DNA of 64,000 nucleotides from Lepturacanthus savala (Eukaryota; Chordata; Actinopteri; Scombriformes; Trichiuridae): contig CM060465.1 of NCBI GenBank assembly GCA_030544235.1, forward strand, positions 28,156,988 to 28,220,987. Direction: 5' to 3'. This document shows positions 1 to 10,495 of the stretch, piece by piece; position 1 is the first letter of the stretch; each line of letters starts with the position of its first letter. Position numbers and translations under genes: made by a program. Under the pieces are notes generated by a model. That model saw only the letters and a list, made by a program, of their open reading frames with translations. It was not told the DNA's origin and ran no database searches.

Positions 1-315
1 TTCTTCACACATTTAGGCCCACAATTGTCCTGAAATAGCGAACCGGGGGTGACTGTGATAAACACTGTGAACCACATATTGATAATAGATCAGATCTGAG
101 AAATATACGTTTAGCCCCATACTTTCTGACTAATGCATATTGATGGAGTGAAGTTTTTGCAACTGAGCAGGAAGATAACCCTCATATAAGAAATAATCAG
201 ATGAAACATAGTTTATCATAGAATACTTTGGTTCAAATTTTCCAAGGACATTTTATCTTGAAACCATTTAAAAGGGTGTGTGTGTGTGTATGTGTGTGTG
301 TGTGTGTCTGAGAGA
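1..315. other. Unassigned AT-rich sequence with a GT microsatellite
   Basis: I see no gene or known repeat. A GT run with one TA interruption lies at about 275-307, directly before the piggyBac-like fragment. Confidence 0.5.
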
Positions 316-562
316 CAAATGTAGATGTACCCGAGTTCAATTTCTTACATTAATCCTGGTCTCCCCGATTCATTTCTAATGACTGTCCATGTTTGACCGG
401 AAACACTAAGAGTATACAAAAATTGAATAAAACACACAAAATTGTATGCAGATTAATAGAATTTATTTTGTGGACAAAGTCAAGGAATCTTAGGTGAATC
501 TGATCAAATTAACCACATTTTCAGAGACAAAACCTTTGAAATGATCAGATTTGACCATTTAA
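316..562 (-). mobile_element. piggyBac-like non-autonomous element, fragment (copy 1)
   Basis: The reverse complement of this stretch aligns, with many substitutions, to the first ~260 bases of the better-preserved element at 49273-49976. Shared landmarks include the words 'cttacatta', 'attcatttctaatga', 'aaaacacacaaaa' and 'cagatttgacca'. The terminal ~15 bases and the other half of the element are absent or unrecognisable. Assignment to a piggyBac-like group rests on the partner copy, which is bounded by TTAA. No transposase reading is present. Strand is given relative to the 49 kb copy. Confidence 0.6.
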
Positions 563-1082
563 CCAAAACTATACATTTAACGAAATTAGCAAGTCACTTC
601 TATTAACATTAGCACTGAAGTGTTACATTTATAAAACTGGCAGCTTAAAACGCACCACTGTGTCTTCATTCATATCCTTAAAAAAAACAAAAAAACAATA
701 AGATCATGACAACGATTTGGGATTCCTCCAATCCGACCTCCCCCCTCGATTTCAGTAGGCAGCGTGCTACCGGTGCCAGCAATAAAACAGAATCCATTGA
801 GCTTCAACTTAGAAGTATTGTTTGTGCTTCCCTTCTGCTGTCAGCTACAGAGCAGCACAGGAGTTCGACTACGGGTCGAACGAAATGCGGAATCGAGACT
901 GAAAGGTGATGAATTAACAAAGCAACAGATGCTGTGCGTCGTTATCTTCAGCTCTGTCGCGGCCTGATTCGCTCGGTTGTGATTGAGCGTCAAAAACTAT
1001 ATTCCACCGTGTGACACTCCAAGAAAAAAGAGCCGCTGCTGCCTTTTTTCCCCCCAACATGATGGGAATGAACACAAGCAGT
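563..1082. other. Unassigned, moderately GC-rich sequence
   Basis: No known repeat is seen. The part from about 700 to 1010 has more CpG than its surroundings (tcgacta, gtcgaacg, aatcgag, gcgtcg, gtcgcgg) and could be a regulatory island. Short open frames overlap on both strands, which argues against any one being translated. Confidence 0.35.
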
Positions 1083-1552
1083 GGAGAGCACTGGAAACAA
1101 GTAAGAGACCACTGCAGAATTATCATTTTTTTCTGATTTTACTACTTAAAGATAAGTGTTTGGGCAAAAGGAACATTATTGTTTGAGTCTATAAACGACT
1201 GACATTTCCCCCAAATTCCCATTTTATAGCATTTATTTGCAGAAAATGACAAAATTAACAACATTTTCAGACCTCAAAGAATGCCAAGAAACAAGATCAA
1301 ATTCATTTTAAAAGACCATAATACTAATGTTGAGTTGTAGTTCAGAAATCAATATTTAATGCAATAACCCTTATTTTTAATCCCAGCTTTCATGTGTCTT
1401 GGCATGCTCTCCAAAAGTCTTTACCATTGTTCTTGGGTGACTTTATTCCACTACTGGTGCAAGAACTGAAGTTGCTCAGCTTTGTTTTATGGCTTGTGAC
1501 TATCCATCCTTCTCTCGATCACATTCCAGAGGTTTTCAATAGCTTTTAGGCC
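1083..1552 (-). mobile_element. Tc1-like transposon, 3' fragment with transposase C-terminus
   Basis: The left edge carries the terminal repeat of a common teleost Tc1 family (consensus tacagctctgg followed by taagagaccactgc; here ctggaaacaagtaagagacc). Read on the minus strand, the interior gives a broken transposase C-terminus: around 1500-1535 the peptide AIENLWNVIERR matches the Tc1 segment that carries the catalytic glutamate, and nearer the end RLLESMPRHMKAGIKNKG matches the usual C-terminal segment. Stops and frameshifts interrupt it. The element stops abruptly at about 1552, so the N-terminal two thirds and the other terminus are gone. The same family gives the elements at 12903-12988 and 59933-60385. 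Confidence 0.8.
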
Positions 1553-2721
1553 TCTTATTTTTTTTTTCAGAGCTCTATATTCCTCCATTTTATAGGCATA
1601 AATACAGTAGATGAATTGATGTATTACCCTTCGCATGCATTTAGAGGATTTTCAAGAAACACTCTCTATAACATGATCAATAACAATTTATATAGTGTGT
1701 TCATTAGTTAGACCGAATAATCATTATGTCTTTTTTTGCTATTTTTGTTACACTACAGCATCTATTAAGGCAAAAATCACTACTGTGCTGTGTTTGGCTC
1801 AAACATATTACATGTTTTACTATAGATTCAAAGGTAACAAGTATGTATGACTAGTATTATGACCTTTATGTTTTGCTTTTTTACCTGAAAGAGAACAAAG
1901 ACCAACAATGACCTCATCGGCCATTACTCAAAGAGTTACAAACCAGATCCATAAAACGTTATGAACGTGAGAAAAGACGCAACCGTAATACAAGTTTCCA
2001 CCAACGTGTCAGAGCAAGAAGCATGATAACTACCGTTTCTCTCCTGTGAAACTGAGGCGGACAGTTTTCCCATGCACTCAACGGTTTTCAAAGAAATTGA
2101 TGAAATTGGATCCGTACGTTAACAAGATGCTGGGACCTAAATAATAACACAAAATAATGCATAAAAGCACCTCAAACTACTTTCTTGTGGGTCAATATGG
2201 TGCCAAAATAAGTAAAAAAAAATAACTGGCCAATTAAAGTAGTTGACTACATGCGAACACAAACATGCCCATAAGCTTCTGGTTGATGTGAGACAAGAGG
2301 CAGACGACCATAAATACAGTATTTGTGTGTGTGTGTGTGTGTGAACAAATAAAGCATGCAATTTTTGTGTGTATTAAATCTGGCAGCACCACAATGTTTC
2401 CCTTCATGATCAGTGACAAATATTTCACCTTTTATTTGTAAAATATTGGCTTAAATTCTCTGGGCTTTTATTTTGTCAGTATACCCCTCGATATTAATAA
2501 AAAAAAAAAAAATCATGGTAAAACGATTCTCAAGAGAATCATAGAGAATTGCTTGTTTTTGTGCAGGTAAACTGCATAACAAGAAAATAATGAAAATCCC
2601 CTAAAGCTCCCCCTAAATTCCCTTAATAAGGTCATAATTTCAACCACAGCATTTTATAACTTAGTGAAAAAATGTTTTATTTTGTTGAACTAGAAGATAA
2701 AAAAAAAATGATTGCAACAAA
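1553..2721. other. Unassigned AT-rich sequence
   Basis: I see no gene. The stretch holds a short T run near 1558-1570, a GT microsatellite at 2324-2343 and an A run near 2499-2512. A slightly more GC-balanced patch lies at about 1910-2110. Confidence 0.5.
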
Positions 2722-4163
2722 TACATTTAAATGGATATTTTATGCATTTAAAATCTAGAATGGGGTCGATGCCGACTCTAATACAAGAGGAATGTTAACG
2801 TGACCTATAACCTGTAGAAAAAACAAATTAAAACGACTTGATTGAATAAATATGCACACGCTTAAACTAATACTTTCGTGCGGCAACTTTGACTTTAAAT
2901 GCATCACTCTGTATTTTTTGGATAGTAGTCGATCAGCATGGCACATCTTGATGTGGCAATAATTGCAAAACTGCTCCAAATCTGACAGATGTTGAGGGTA
3001 TCTGCCTCTTCAGATCACCCTACAGCTGTTACATAGGATTCACGTCTGGACTCTGGCTGGGAGGTTCCAAAAACCTCCATTTAATTCTGGTAAAGCCATT
3101 CTTTTGTTGATTTGGATGTCTTCCTTGGGTTATTGTTGTGCTGAAAGATGAAGTTCCTCTTCATCTTCAGCTTTCTAACAGAAGCCTGGAGGTTTTGTGC
3201 CAACACTGACTGGTTTTTGGAACTGTTCATATTCCCTCCACCCCTCACTAAGATCCCAGTTCCAGCTGATGGAAAAAACAGCCCCGAGCATGATGCTGCC
3301 ACCACCATGCTTCACTGTAGCTATGCTGTTCTTTTGGTGATGAGCAGTGTTGTTTTTGGGCCAGATATACCTTTTGGAACTACGGCCAAGTAGTTCAGCC
3401 TCGGCTTCATTGGAACCTAACACAATTTCCCCACATGCACTTGGGAGATTTCAAATGTCTTTTTGAAAAATGAAGCCGGGCTTGGATGTTCTCTTTCCAC
3501 CCTACTCCGTAGCCCAGACATTGCAGGAGATTCTTATCACATGCACTACACAGCCAGTACTTGTCAGATATTCCTGCAGCTCCTTCACTGTTGCTGTCAG
3601 CCTATTGGTAGCCTCCCTGATGGGGGTTTTCCTCTCGTCATATGATCAGTTTTGGACAGACGTCCTGTTCTTGATAATGTCACGGGTCTGCCATATATTC
3701 TCAACTTTTTGATGACTGTCATCGCTGTGCTCTATGGTATATTAAATTCCTTGGAAATCCTTTTGTATCCTTCACCCGACTGATATCTTTGAACAGTGAG
3801 ATCCCTCTGATGCGTTGGAAGCTCTCTGTGGACCAAAAATGTCAGGAAAAGCCTACTAGAACAGCTGAATTTTATTTGAAGTTAATCAGAGGCACTTTAA
3901 ATGGTCACAGGTGTGTGCTGACTCCAATTTAACATGAGTTTGAATGTAATTGGTTAAATCCGAACACAGCCGCATCCCCATTTATAGGAGCGTGTGCACA
4001 TTTGTGCAACCTCAATATCTCTTGCTTATTTCAGTTTGTCTTTCGATTGCGTTGTATAAGTTATAGGCCACATTAATGGAGAATGTGAAATTATTTATAC
4101 TGGTGATCACAAAAACCTGTCATTGTAACAGGGATGTGTAGACTTTATTTTTATATCCAATGT
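2722..4163 (-). mobile_element. Decayed near-complete Tc1-like transposon
   Basis: Both ends are recognisable. The right end (about 4128-4163: gggatgtgtagactt, then tatatccaatgta) is a classical Tc1-family terminus. The left end is degraded but begins with tacatt plus tggatattt at 2722. Subterminal sequence at 2791-2830 is the inverted counterpart of 4031-4077 (gtgacctataacctgta against tataagttataggccac). Transposase homology lies between, on the minus strand, shifted and stopped. Length, ~1.44 kb, is slightly short for Tc1 elements (usually ~1.6 kb). Confidence 0.88.
3081..3423 (-). pseudogene. Tc1-like transposase relic (DDE catalytic domain)
   Basis: Tc1 transposases are nuclear enzymes that cut and paste their own element at TA sites using a DD34E catalytic triad. 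Two overlapping minus-strand frames give consecutive parts of the catalytic domain. One (3175-3423) contains TVKHGGGSIML-like sequence, the other (3081-3308) contains NMNSSKNQSVLAQNLQASVR followed by KLKMKRNFIFQHNNNPRKTS and STKEWL. The family normally reads QHDNDPKHTS here. The catalytic Asp codon is Asn (AAC on the minus strand, 3135-3137), and the His after Pro-Lys is lost. With the frameshift between the halves, this copy cannot be active. Further matches continue to about 3850 as nucleotide similarity only. Confidence 0.85.
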
Positions 4164-5589
4164 ATGTCCTATTCTATCCTGAGAAAGAACAAAAATGTCC
4201 AAGTAACTTTTGATTAGCACTTCCAAATTTCCATTGCGGCTCCCCGAAATCAAATTAGAGCAACGGAGGGTGCAGTTTTTAAATGTTTTTTTTTTTTTTT
4301 TAGAACATCAAAATGTACAAAAGGTCAGGGAGGGGTGAATCCTTTTCTCGAAACCGTAACTCATTGGAATCTCTATTGTGGTGGCCAGTAATGCATCCAA
4401 ATACCAAAGATAAAAGCCATTCCTGAATTATTTATACAATTTCCAATTTATACCATTTCGATTCGCTCAGCCAGCCCGGAAAAAAAGGACAGGCAGGGGG
4501 AAGTGAACAAATATGGCTCTTTCATCCCTCAAGAACAACTGCTGAGTAATGTCTTTACCTCCGACTGCTGCAGAATACAATTGTATTTAATAAATCCCAG
4601 ATTTGGTGGGATGAGCATAGCGGGCTGTTGTGCCTAGGACACATTTTCATCTTCCGAATACAAGACACAAACAAAGTCACATATTGTTTATTTTCCTTCA
4701 CTGTGAAACTACTGAATTCCATTTGAGCAACCTGTCTGTAAAAATGTCTTGACTGTTCTGCATCATGGAAATTGACATTTTAATTCCATTTGTGACTATA
4801 GAGAAGGCCGAAGTGTTATATAAAGACTGTCTCACGCATCAAACATTCATGGAGAAATGCACCCAACCTGGATTCAGAAACTGTGACTTAGAACATCTCG
4901 TTTGTACGCCTGTGAATTTATGATGTCATACCTATACAGTCACCCGCACCACATTCACAAACGTTCAAATCAGCTAATCAGAAGAGAGGCTGAATATTAT
5001 TGTTGTATAACTATAATGAGATGGTCTTTGGTTCTTAACACCACAAATATATCATATTTGAGTTAACACAACTTCAAATTGCTCAATATGGGCTTTTTAA
5101 AATATTACTTAGTCCAATATAAACGATCAGAAACCAAGGTAATACTGCCAGTACTTATGTTCTCTAACCTGAAAAATAAAAGTATTCAATTTACAGGGAT
5201 GTTAAATAAATAAATACTTCAATATTTAGTATTTGTACCTGATAAACGTCTTAAATTAATCTCATATCCTCAACTCAAACTATAAAGCACTGTGTCAAAT
5301 TAAATGTAATTTGTATTTCAATTGGTTTCCTGTTTGCTTACGTTACTTCTGTTGCTATGGATTCTGCAAAAGTAGAGGATCAGTGTGTTTCTTCCATATT
5401 TGTGTTGGTAACGGTGATAAGAAAAGAAAAAAAAAAAAAAACAACTGAACTCTCATAAAAGAGGTGGTGCACTTTAATTAGAAGCGTATTTCACAAAAAT
5501 GTGCAGCAAACTTAATTCCAGCCGCAATAAAAAATGGGTAAACGTCTCTTCTCGTCCTCTAGTAAAATCTTTGTTTTACTGCCTGTGAT
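4164..5589. other. Unassigned AT-rich sequence
   Basis: No gene and no repeat that I can name. T and A homopolymer runs occur near 4288-4303 and 5427-5442. The rest is ordinary intergenic-looking sequence. Confidence 0.5.
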
Positions 5590-6100
5590 ATTTTAGATCC
5601 CGGTGTGTCTTTATAATTGGGTGTCTCATTCCGCTGCTTGATTTGCGAACGGGCGCCCGACATAAGACGGTGGATAGTCGGGCTGTAAATGAGGTCCTCG
5701 GGGTTGTTCTCGGCCCTTCAATAATATCCCTTACATTCGTCAAAAACGTGTCTTATTCAGTATTTCTCCTCCCGCCTGCCTGCCGCGGTTAGTATATAAC
5801 CAGTACAGTAAGAACGCATCAGACCGTTGTCTTTGGCCGCATTATTGGCAGTGTTATTAAAAATATATATTTGTCTTTAAAATATTAATTGAGGTTTGGT
5901 TTCTTCATCCTTCAGCCGCTCACAATGTTCCTAGACCCTCGCTTAATCTGTCTTTGAGAATAATGTATAACACATGAAAAGTGTTCATTAATGTTCAGCC
6001 ATTTATATCCATGAAGGGCACAGAATATTAAACACCTCAATATAATTATAATAATCTTTCTCCTTCCTCTTGTACCCAGAAGGTTTATTAGTTATGAGTT
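5590..6100. other. CpG-richer unique block, candidate regulatory island
   Basis: The segment 5640-5830 has many CpG dinucleotides in an otherwise CpG-poor neighbourhood (gcgaacgggcgcccgac, gtcgggc, cctcgggg, gccgcgg). No coding pattern or repeat signature is seen. Conservation cannot be judged here. Confidence 0.3.
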
Positions 6101-6141
6101 GGAGGGGGGGAGGGAGGGGGGGGGGGGGGGGGGGGGGGGAG
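6101..6141 (+). repeat. Poly-G tract (G24) with flanking G runs
   Basis: Short G runs are followed by an uninterrupted run of 24 G at 6116-6139. The G-rich strand can form G-quadruplexes, and such tracts are prone to length errors in replication and sequencing. Confidence 0.95.
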
Positions 6142-6344
6142 AAGATTCATATGGATTTTGGATTCATTAGTGGAGATTAGCTAATCTTTGTCTAATGCTT
6201 GAGCAGTGTTTGCATCCCTTTTAGGTTGTAGATAGCAATTATCCAGAACTGTATTAAAGGTGTTTAATTTAATTTAGTTTTAACCGCCACAGTGAGAGTT
6301 ACAGAGTTTCAACCTCTGTCGTCAAGTGTTATAATTGGCTATGA

Positions 6345-6730
6345 ATGAAACGGAGGTGACTAATAAATTATGATCGGAATGGATCCGAAAATATTGGCGA
6401 ATTGGCTTTCTTACAATGCTCTGGGACGAGAAGCCGGCGGTCCGCATTTCCAACGGTCACCCGCCGCCGCCGCCGCGGACACCATTAGCTGTGAATTACT
6501 GTAACTTCATTTCACGCATCACGGTTAATTCGCCAAACCACATCGGCAATAATCACTGTCCGCCATAACGGCCCTGTGAATAATTGCCTCGGAAGTTGGA
6601 GGAAAAATGAGTTGTTAACTTCTCATTTGGCGATGAAGCGGCGCCGGTGCTTTCCTGATGGCTGTGGGCGGAAGAGCATTCACGGAGCACTGTGACTCAC
6701 TCTGCTGGATGCAAGTCACCCACTGCATGA
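6345..6730. promoter_or_regulatory. CpG-dense island, candidate cis-regulatory element
   Basis: I count roughly 24 CpG in about 260 bases from 6420 to 6680, including a (CCG)n run at about 6463-6478, inside strongly AT-rich sequence. It also contains TAAATTA/TTAATTC-type homeodomain-like words. No open frame of useful length and no repeat similarity. A promoter-type CpG island or a conserved enhancer are both possible. Confidence 0.35.
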
Positions 6731-6879
6731 CAAGCTTTTACTGCAGCCGAGTAGGGTAAAAATGACTCCTGCTAGCGACACTAAGCCACATCCTGCGTGT
6801 GTGTGTGTGCGTGTGGCTGAGGAAACAGAAAATAAAAGGAGGCATCACTTCATAATGACCAAATAAACATATCAATTAG

Positions 6880-7709
6880 CAGTGTTGATCAAGTTACTTC
6901 AAAGCTGTACCGCGCTATTTATTATTTGTTGCTGTCATTTCAAATTAATTTGTTAGATTACAATATAACTGTATTTAAAATGTAAGGCATTACAATGCTA
7001 TTGCATTACTCTCACCGAAAAATCTGGAAAGATGGATTCAGAGATTTAAATGGAGACCTTCCTCATTATTGCTGCTAGTCACAACAGGGATCTTGCTGAC
7101 AAGTTTTCAAAAATCTGGTTTTTCTGCTGTTGAAAGTGGTTTTCATGTCTTCAACATGTCTCCTAACCTCTTGATGAAGAATTTTAGAGCAGCAGAATGT
7201 TAATTTTGTCTCTTTTGTGGGTTTTATCTCCACTATCATGCTCCGCTTGCTTCCTTGCTAATTCATGTTACTATGGCTCCTCTGTAAATGTTAAATTACC
7301 GCTGCTATTTCAGAAAGCGGACAGTTCTATAGGTGTAGCACGCAAATGCATTTGGCGACGATGTTCTTCAAATCCTGATGTTTCGCAAACGTGAAGTAAC
7401 GAGCGCGTGTCCATCTGGAGAAGGTGCTATCCGCCGTTTTCTGCGGGTTCACTCCATCTTCTGTCAGACGAGCCAAAAGGAAAAGGAAGTCAAATCGTGG
7501 ACGTTTCCCTGTTGCTGATCTTGATTTGAGCAAATCTGTATGAAGAAAAACTAAATAATTCAACCACTTCAATCCAGGTTACTGACATTTGTAAAATATT
7601 ACCATTTTTTTCCCTTTGATGCCTTACATTACTGCGTTACAGCAAAAATCTGTGCAATACAGCAATTTATTACTTTTGTAATGCATTACTTCCTGTAATA
7701 ATCCCTGTG
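6880..7709 (-). mobile_element. hAT-like non-autonomous element (copy 1)
   Basis: It starts with cagtgttgatcaagttactt, close to the common teleost hAT terminus, and both ends are rich in 'taatgcattac' words. The interior (about 7040-7480) is the reverse complement of 10930-11350 in the larger hAT copy: shared words include 'ttcatgttactatggc', 'ttgcttccttgctaa' and 'gatcttgctgacaa'. I could not find a matching 8-bp target duplication, so the right boundary (7709) is approximate. No transposase reading. Minus is defined relative to copy 2. Confidence 0.7.
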
Positions 7710-8250
7710 GTTCACATACATGGGGAATTTAATGGTGATGAAACCGCAGCTATTGTCTTGATTCAGTGTTTTATCTCCAACGAATGCTTCACTAAGTTAA
7801 ATCAGATCCATGCTGTTTATTTAGAACAAAAGGAGCTGGTAACTGTTTTTTTCACCGGCGACACGACGACACTCTAATGAGAATCAACCGCTCAATACTC
7901 TGCGTTTGATTCCAGTACGATTATGATGACCCGTCATTACCGTCTCCGATACGACTGAAGCGAGATAACCTGTGAAAACAGGTCGGCTGCACCTGCGTTT
8001 GGATATTAAAAAACGGCATCAGCTGACCTCGCTTAGCTCGGGAAGGAATTATAAACCAAACAATAGTAGAAGGTCTGCCCAAGGTCTGGTAATTTGATTT
8101 ATCTTTTATTGTTTTTTTTTTCCGTCCTGTGGCGTTATCGTGAGTTCTTCTCTGAAAGTGGGGAATGTGATAAATATTGATGTCCTTGACAGGAAATGCA
8201 GCATGTGTGAGATGCAGGCCCCGGCCCTAACTATCACATGCTTTCCCTTG
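7710..8250. other. Unique sequence with a CpG-richer patch
   Basis: About 7850-8060 again has dense CpG (accggcgacacgacgac, tacgac, gcgaga, ctcgctt, ctcggg) and is free of repeat signatures. The remainder is AT-rich with a T run at about 8110-8120. Candidate regulatory sequence only. Confidence 0.3.
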
Positions 8251-8258
8251 GAGAGAGA

Positions 8259-8308
<50 letters not shown>
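8251..8308 (+). repeat. (GA)n(GT)n microsatellite
   Basis: Five GA units are followed by a long GT run, interrupted once by TT. Confidence 0.97.
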
Positions 8309-8310
<2 letters not shown>

Positions 8311-8344
8311 GCTGACCCCCTACCAAAAGCCTGCCTGAAAGCCC

Positions 8345-8580
8345 TTTCTGAAGCTTGTTAGCACACACACTCGCTCCTCCTCCGTCCCCTCCGTCCTCTC
8401 GTCTTCCCGGCAGTCTTCTATCGCTATATTCTCTCTCTCCTCTGCTCTCTCCCTACTTCACCTTCCGCCGGCCACCTCTCCTGTTCTCTCCACCCCCCCC
8501 CTTCTGTCTTTTTCCTATATTCCAGCACCTCTCCCTTGTAACAATCCCTCTCTTTACTCCTCTCCCTGTAGAGTTCATAA
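8345..8580 (+). repeat. Pyrimidine-rich tract
   Basis: The plus strand is almost entirely C and T (tcctcctccgtcccc, ctctctctcctctgctctc, caccccccccc), with a purine-rich continuation on the same strand at about 8580-8660. Such strand-asymmetric DNA can form triplex structures. Open frames through it are low-complexity and not credible proteins. Confidence 0.85.
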
Positions 8581-8660
8581 AAAGACAAGAGAGAGAGGGA
8601 GAATAACAGAGAATTAATAAGAAGACAGCAGTAAAGATAAAAGGAAAGAGGAGGCTCATC

Positions 8661-8834
8661 CAGCAGAGACGACCGAAATAGCTACATCAGATTTGCCTCA
8701 TGCATCACACTGATAAAAGTGGGGAAAAAGGAGGAAAAAGAGGTGATGAATTCAATCTGCAATCGGCGTTGTAAATTCCTTAATAGAATAATACAATACA
8801 TATTAAATCCATTTGTCTAACAGTGTGATAGCCT

Positions 8835-8838
<4 letters not shown>
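8661..8838. other. Short unassigned spacer
   Basis: No gene or named repeat. Confidence 0.4.

Positions 8839-8887
<49 letters not shown>
8839..8887 (+). repeat. (CA)n microsatellite
   Basis: An uninterrupted CA run of about 24 units. Confidence 0.98.
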
Positions 8888-8888
<1 letters not shown>

Positions 8889-9500
8889 AAAGCAGGTCTC
8901 TGCAAGGAAAAATGTGCAGGTATGATACAGGCCATCATACAAAGAGACTGGTTGTCGCATCACACCTACATCAGGTACAAACACACGTACTGTACAAACA
9001 CAGATTCACACACACACACACACACCCTCCCCCCTCCCCCTCCCCACGCCACGAACAGATGACAACGCACATAAATACGTTAGCCGTCCTCCCTCCGCGC
9101 AGACGTCCTCGGCTGTGACAAAGCACCCTTCTGTCAGCTTTTTTTTTTTTTTTTTTTTTTCTCCCAGCCAAAACCCAAGGCTGTCACTGCCAGGTAGCCC
9201 ATGCAAAGTTGTCTCTAAGGGAAACGGGAGCTGAAAATAACGGGAGATCAATAGCGAGTACCAAGTGGAGCATTTTTTTTTTTGCCTTCCTTCTTCTCCT
9301 TCCCCTCCAGCCTCTGACAGGCTGAGCATCAACTACTGCTTGTCGGCACACATTTTTTTTTTTTTTTTCTCCCCGACACTTCTTCTTTCCCCTCCCGGTG
9401 TCCTAAATAGCCTGCTCTGCTTCATTTACCTGCTCCTCATCCCGTAATGTGTGTAGAGCTCGCACCTGTCAATATGGCATGGGAAGTAACTCAGGTAGGA
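8888..9500. other. Low-complexity interval with CA run, T runs and CT-rich DNA
   Basis: It contains a CA run at 9007-9025, T runs at 9139-9160 and 9353-9368, and CT-rich stretches around 9285-9320 and 9370-9400. No supportable gene. Confidence 0.7.
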
Positions 9501-9870
9501 AGTGCAGGGGAGGGGGGAAAAAAAAGGAGACAGATATAAAAAAGAGAGAGAGAGGGAGGGAGAGAGAGAGATATATGTCCTTACCAGAGCTGGAATGAAG
9601 AGAATCCAGAAATGGCTTGCTTCCTTTCCACGGTGGCTGCTCATTAAATCCAAGATACAGGGGAGAGGGTTGAAGATTCCATCGAGATGCTGCCCCGAGA
9701 GGACGGAAATGAGATTCTTTTAATGGGGAGGATTTTTTTTTTTTTTTTAGGGAGTGTTGTTCAAAAAAGCAAAAAAAAAAAAAATGTGGTAGACATGCAT
9801 AAGGAGGAGGATCTGATATCCAAGTCCAGAGCTCTACTTCACGAGTCCTTCCCGTCAGCCGCGAAGCCAC
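9501..9870 (+). repeat. GA-rich purine tract and homopolymers
   Basis: 9502-9572 is nearly pure purine (GGGG, AAAAAAA, (GA)n). T and A runs follow at 9732-9749 and 9768-9784. Mirror-type purine tracts are candidates for H-DNA. Confidence 0.8.
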
Positions 9871-10160
9871 ATGTGTGTACACACCGGCGCACGCCGCTCA
9901 CGCACACGCGCGCACACGCATGAGGAGGGTGTATCCTCTGCTAGGCTGATTGAGGGAGAGCGAGAGGAGGGATGGAGAGACGGGGAGAACGAGAGAGACG
10001 CGGCGGAAGGGAGGGGATCTGGAGAAGGGCAAGGTGGAGGGAGGAGCTGCGGAATGTGATGAGAGATTGGGAGAGGGGAGGGGGAGGAGGAGGAGGAGGA
10101 GGAGGAGAGAGTCTCTTGATCCCACCTTATTTCTCCCTGAGTCTGAACTGCAGTCTGATC
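9871..10160 (+). promoter_or_regulatory. CpG- and purine-rich block; possible untranslated first exon or promoter
   Basis: It begins with CpG-rich cacacgcgcgcacacgc, continues as gagcgagaggaggg and gagagacgcggcgg, and ends in a (GGA)n run near 10080-10110. Purine-rich, CpG-bearing leaders like this are common in the 5' untranslated exons of vertebrate genes. Here there is no in-frame start with a credible protein, no clear splice donor and no TATA box that I can defend. It may simply be microsatellite-derived. Confidence 0.25.
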
Positions 10161-10283
10161 TGCACAAAACTGTAAGAGTGGGAGTTAATGAAATTATTCC
10201 ACCGCATCTCCATCTGAAAACACTGCAGGTTGCGGTCGAACAACTAAATGCAGAGCTGAAAGTGAAGCTCTTACAGTCAGATC

Positions 10284-10312
10284 TGTGTGTGTGTGTGTGT
10301 CTGTGTGTGTGT
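10284..10312 (+). repeat. (GT)n microsatellite
   Basis: A GT run with one CT interruption. Confidence 0.96.
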
Positions 10313-10412
10313 GGGAGTGGGAGTTCTTTCTCCTGCACAAAGCCGAATAAATAAAACAAGCTGAGGAAGACGAGTATCGTGCAGCCAGACGTGTACGTTG
10401 TAAAAGACATCA

Positions 10413-10420
10413 CCACCAAC
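10413..10420 (+). repeat. hAT target-site duplication, left copy
   Basis: The 8-mer ccaccaac is repeated exactly at 11819-11826 on the other side of the hAT element. Eight bases is the duplication length of hAT transposition. Confidence 0.85.
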
Positions 10421-10495
10421 CAGTGTTTGGAGTAACCTGTTACAAAAGTAATAAATGACTAAAATGCATTGATTTTTGGCTATAATGCAGTAATA

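Noticed and set aside
3463..3712. Plus-strand frames of 60-80 codons
   Set aside because: They are antisense shadows of the Tc1 transposase region.
9469..9882. 137-codon minus-strand frame
   Set aside because: Mostly Ser/Leu/Phe/Lys runs from homopolymers and CT tracts.
9898..10419. 173-codon minus-strand open frame
   Set aside because: It runs through (CA)n/(GT)n, CT-rich and (GGA)n repeats; residue composition is Ser/Leu/Pro/His-Thr low-complexity, with no domain.
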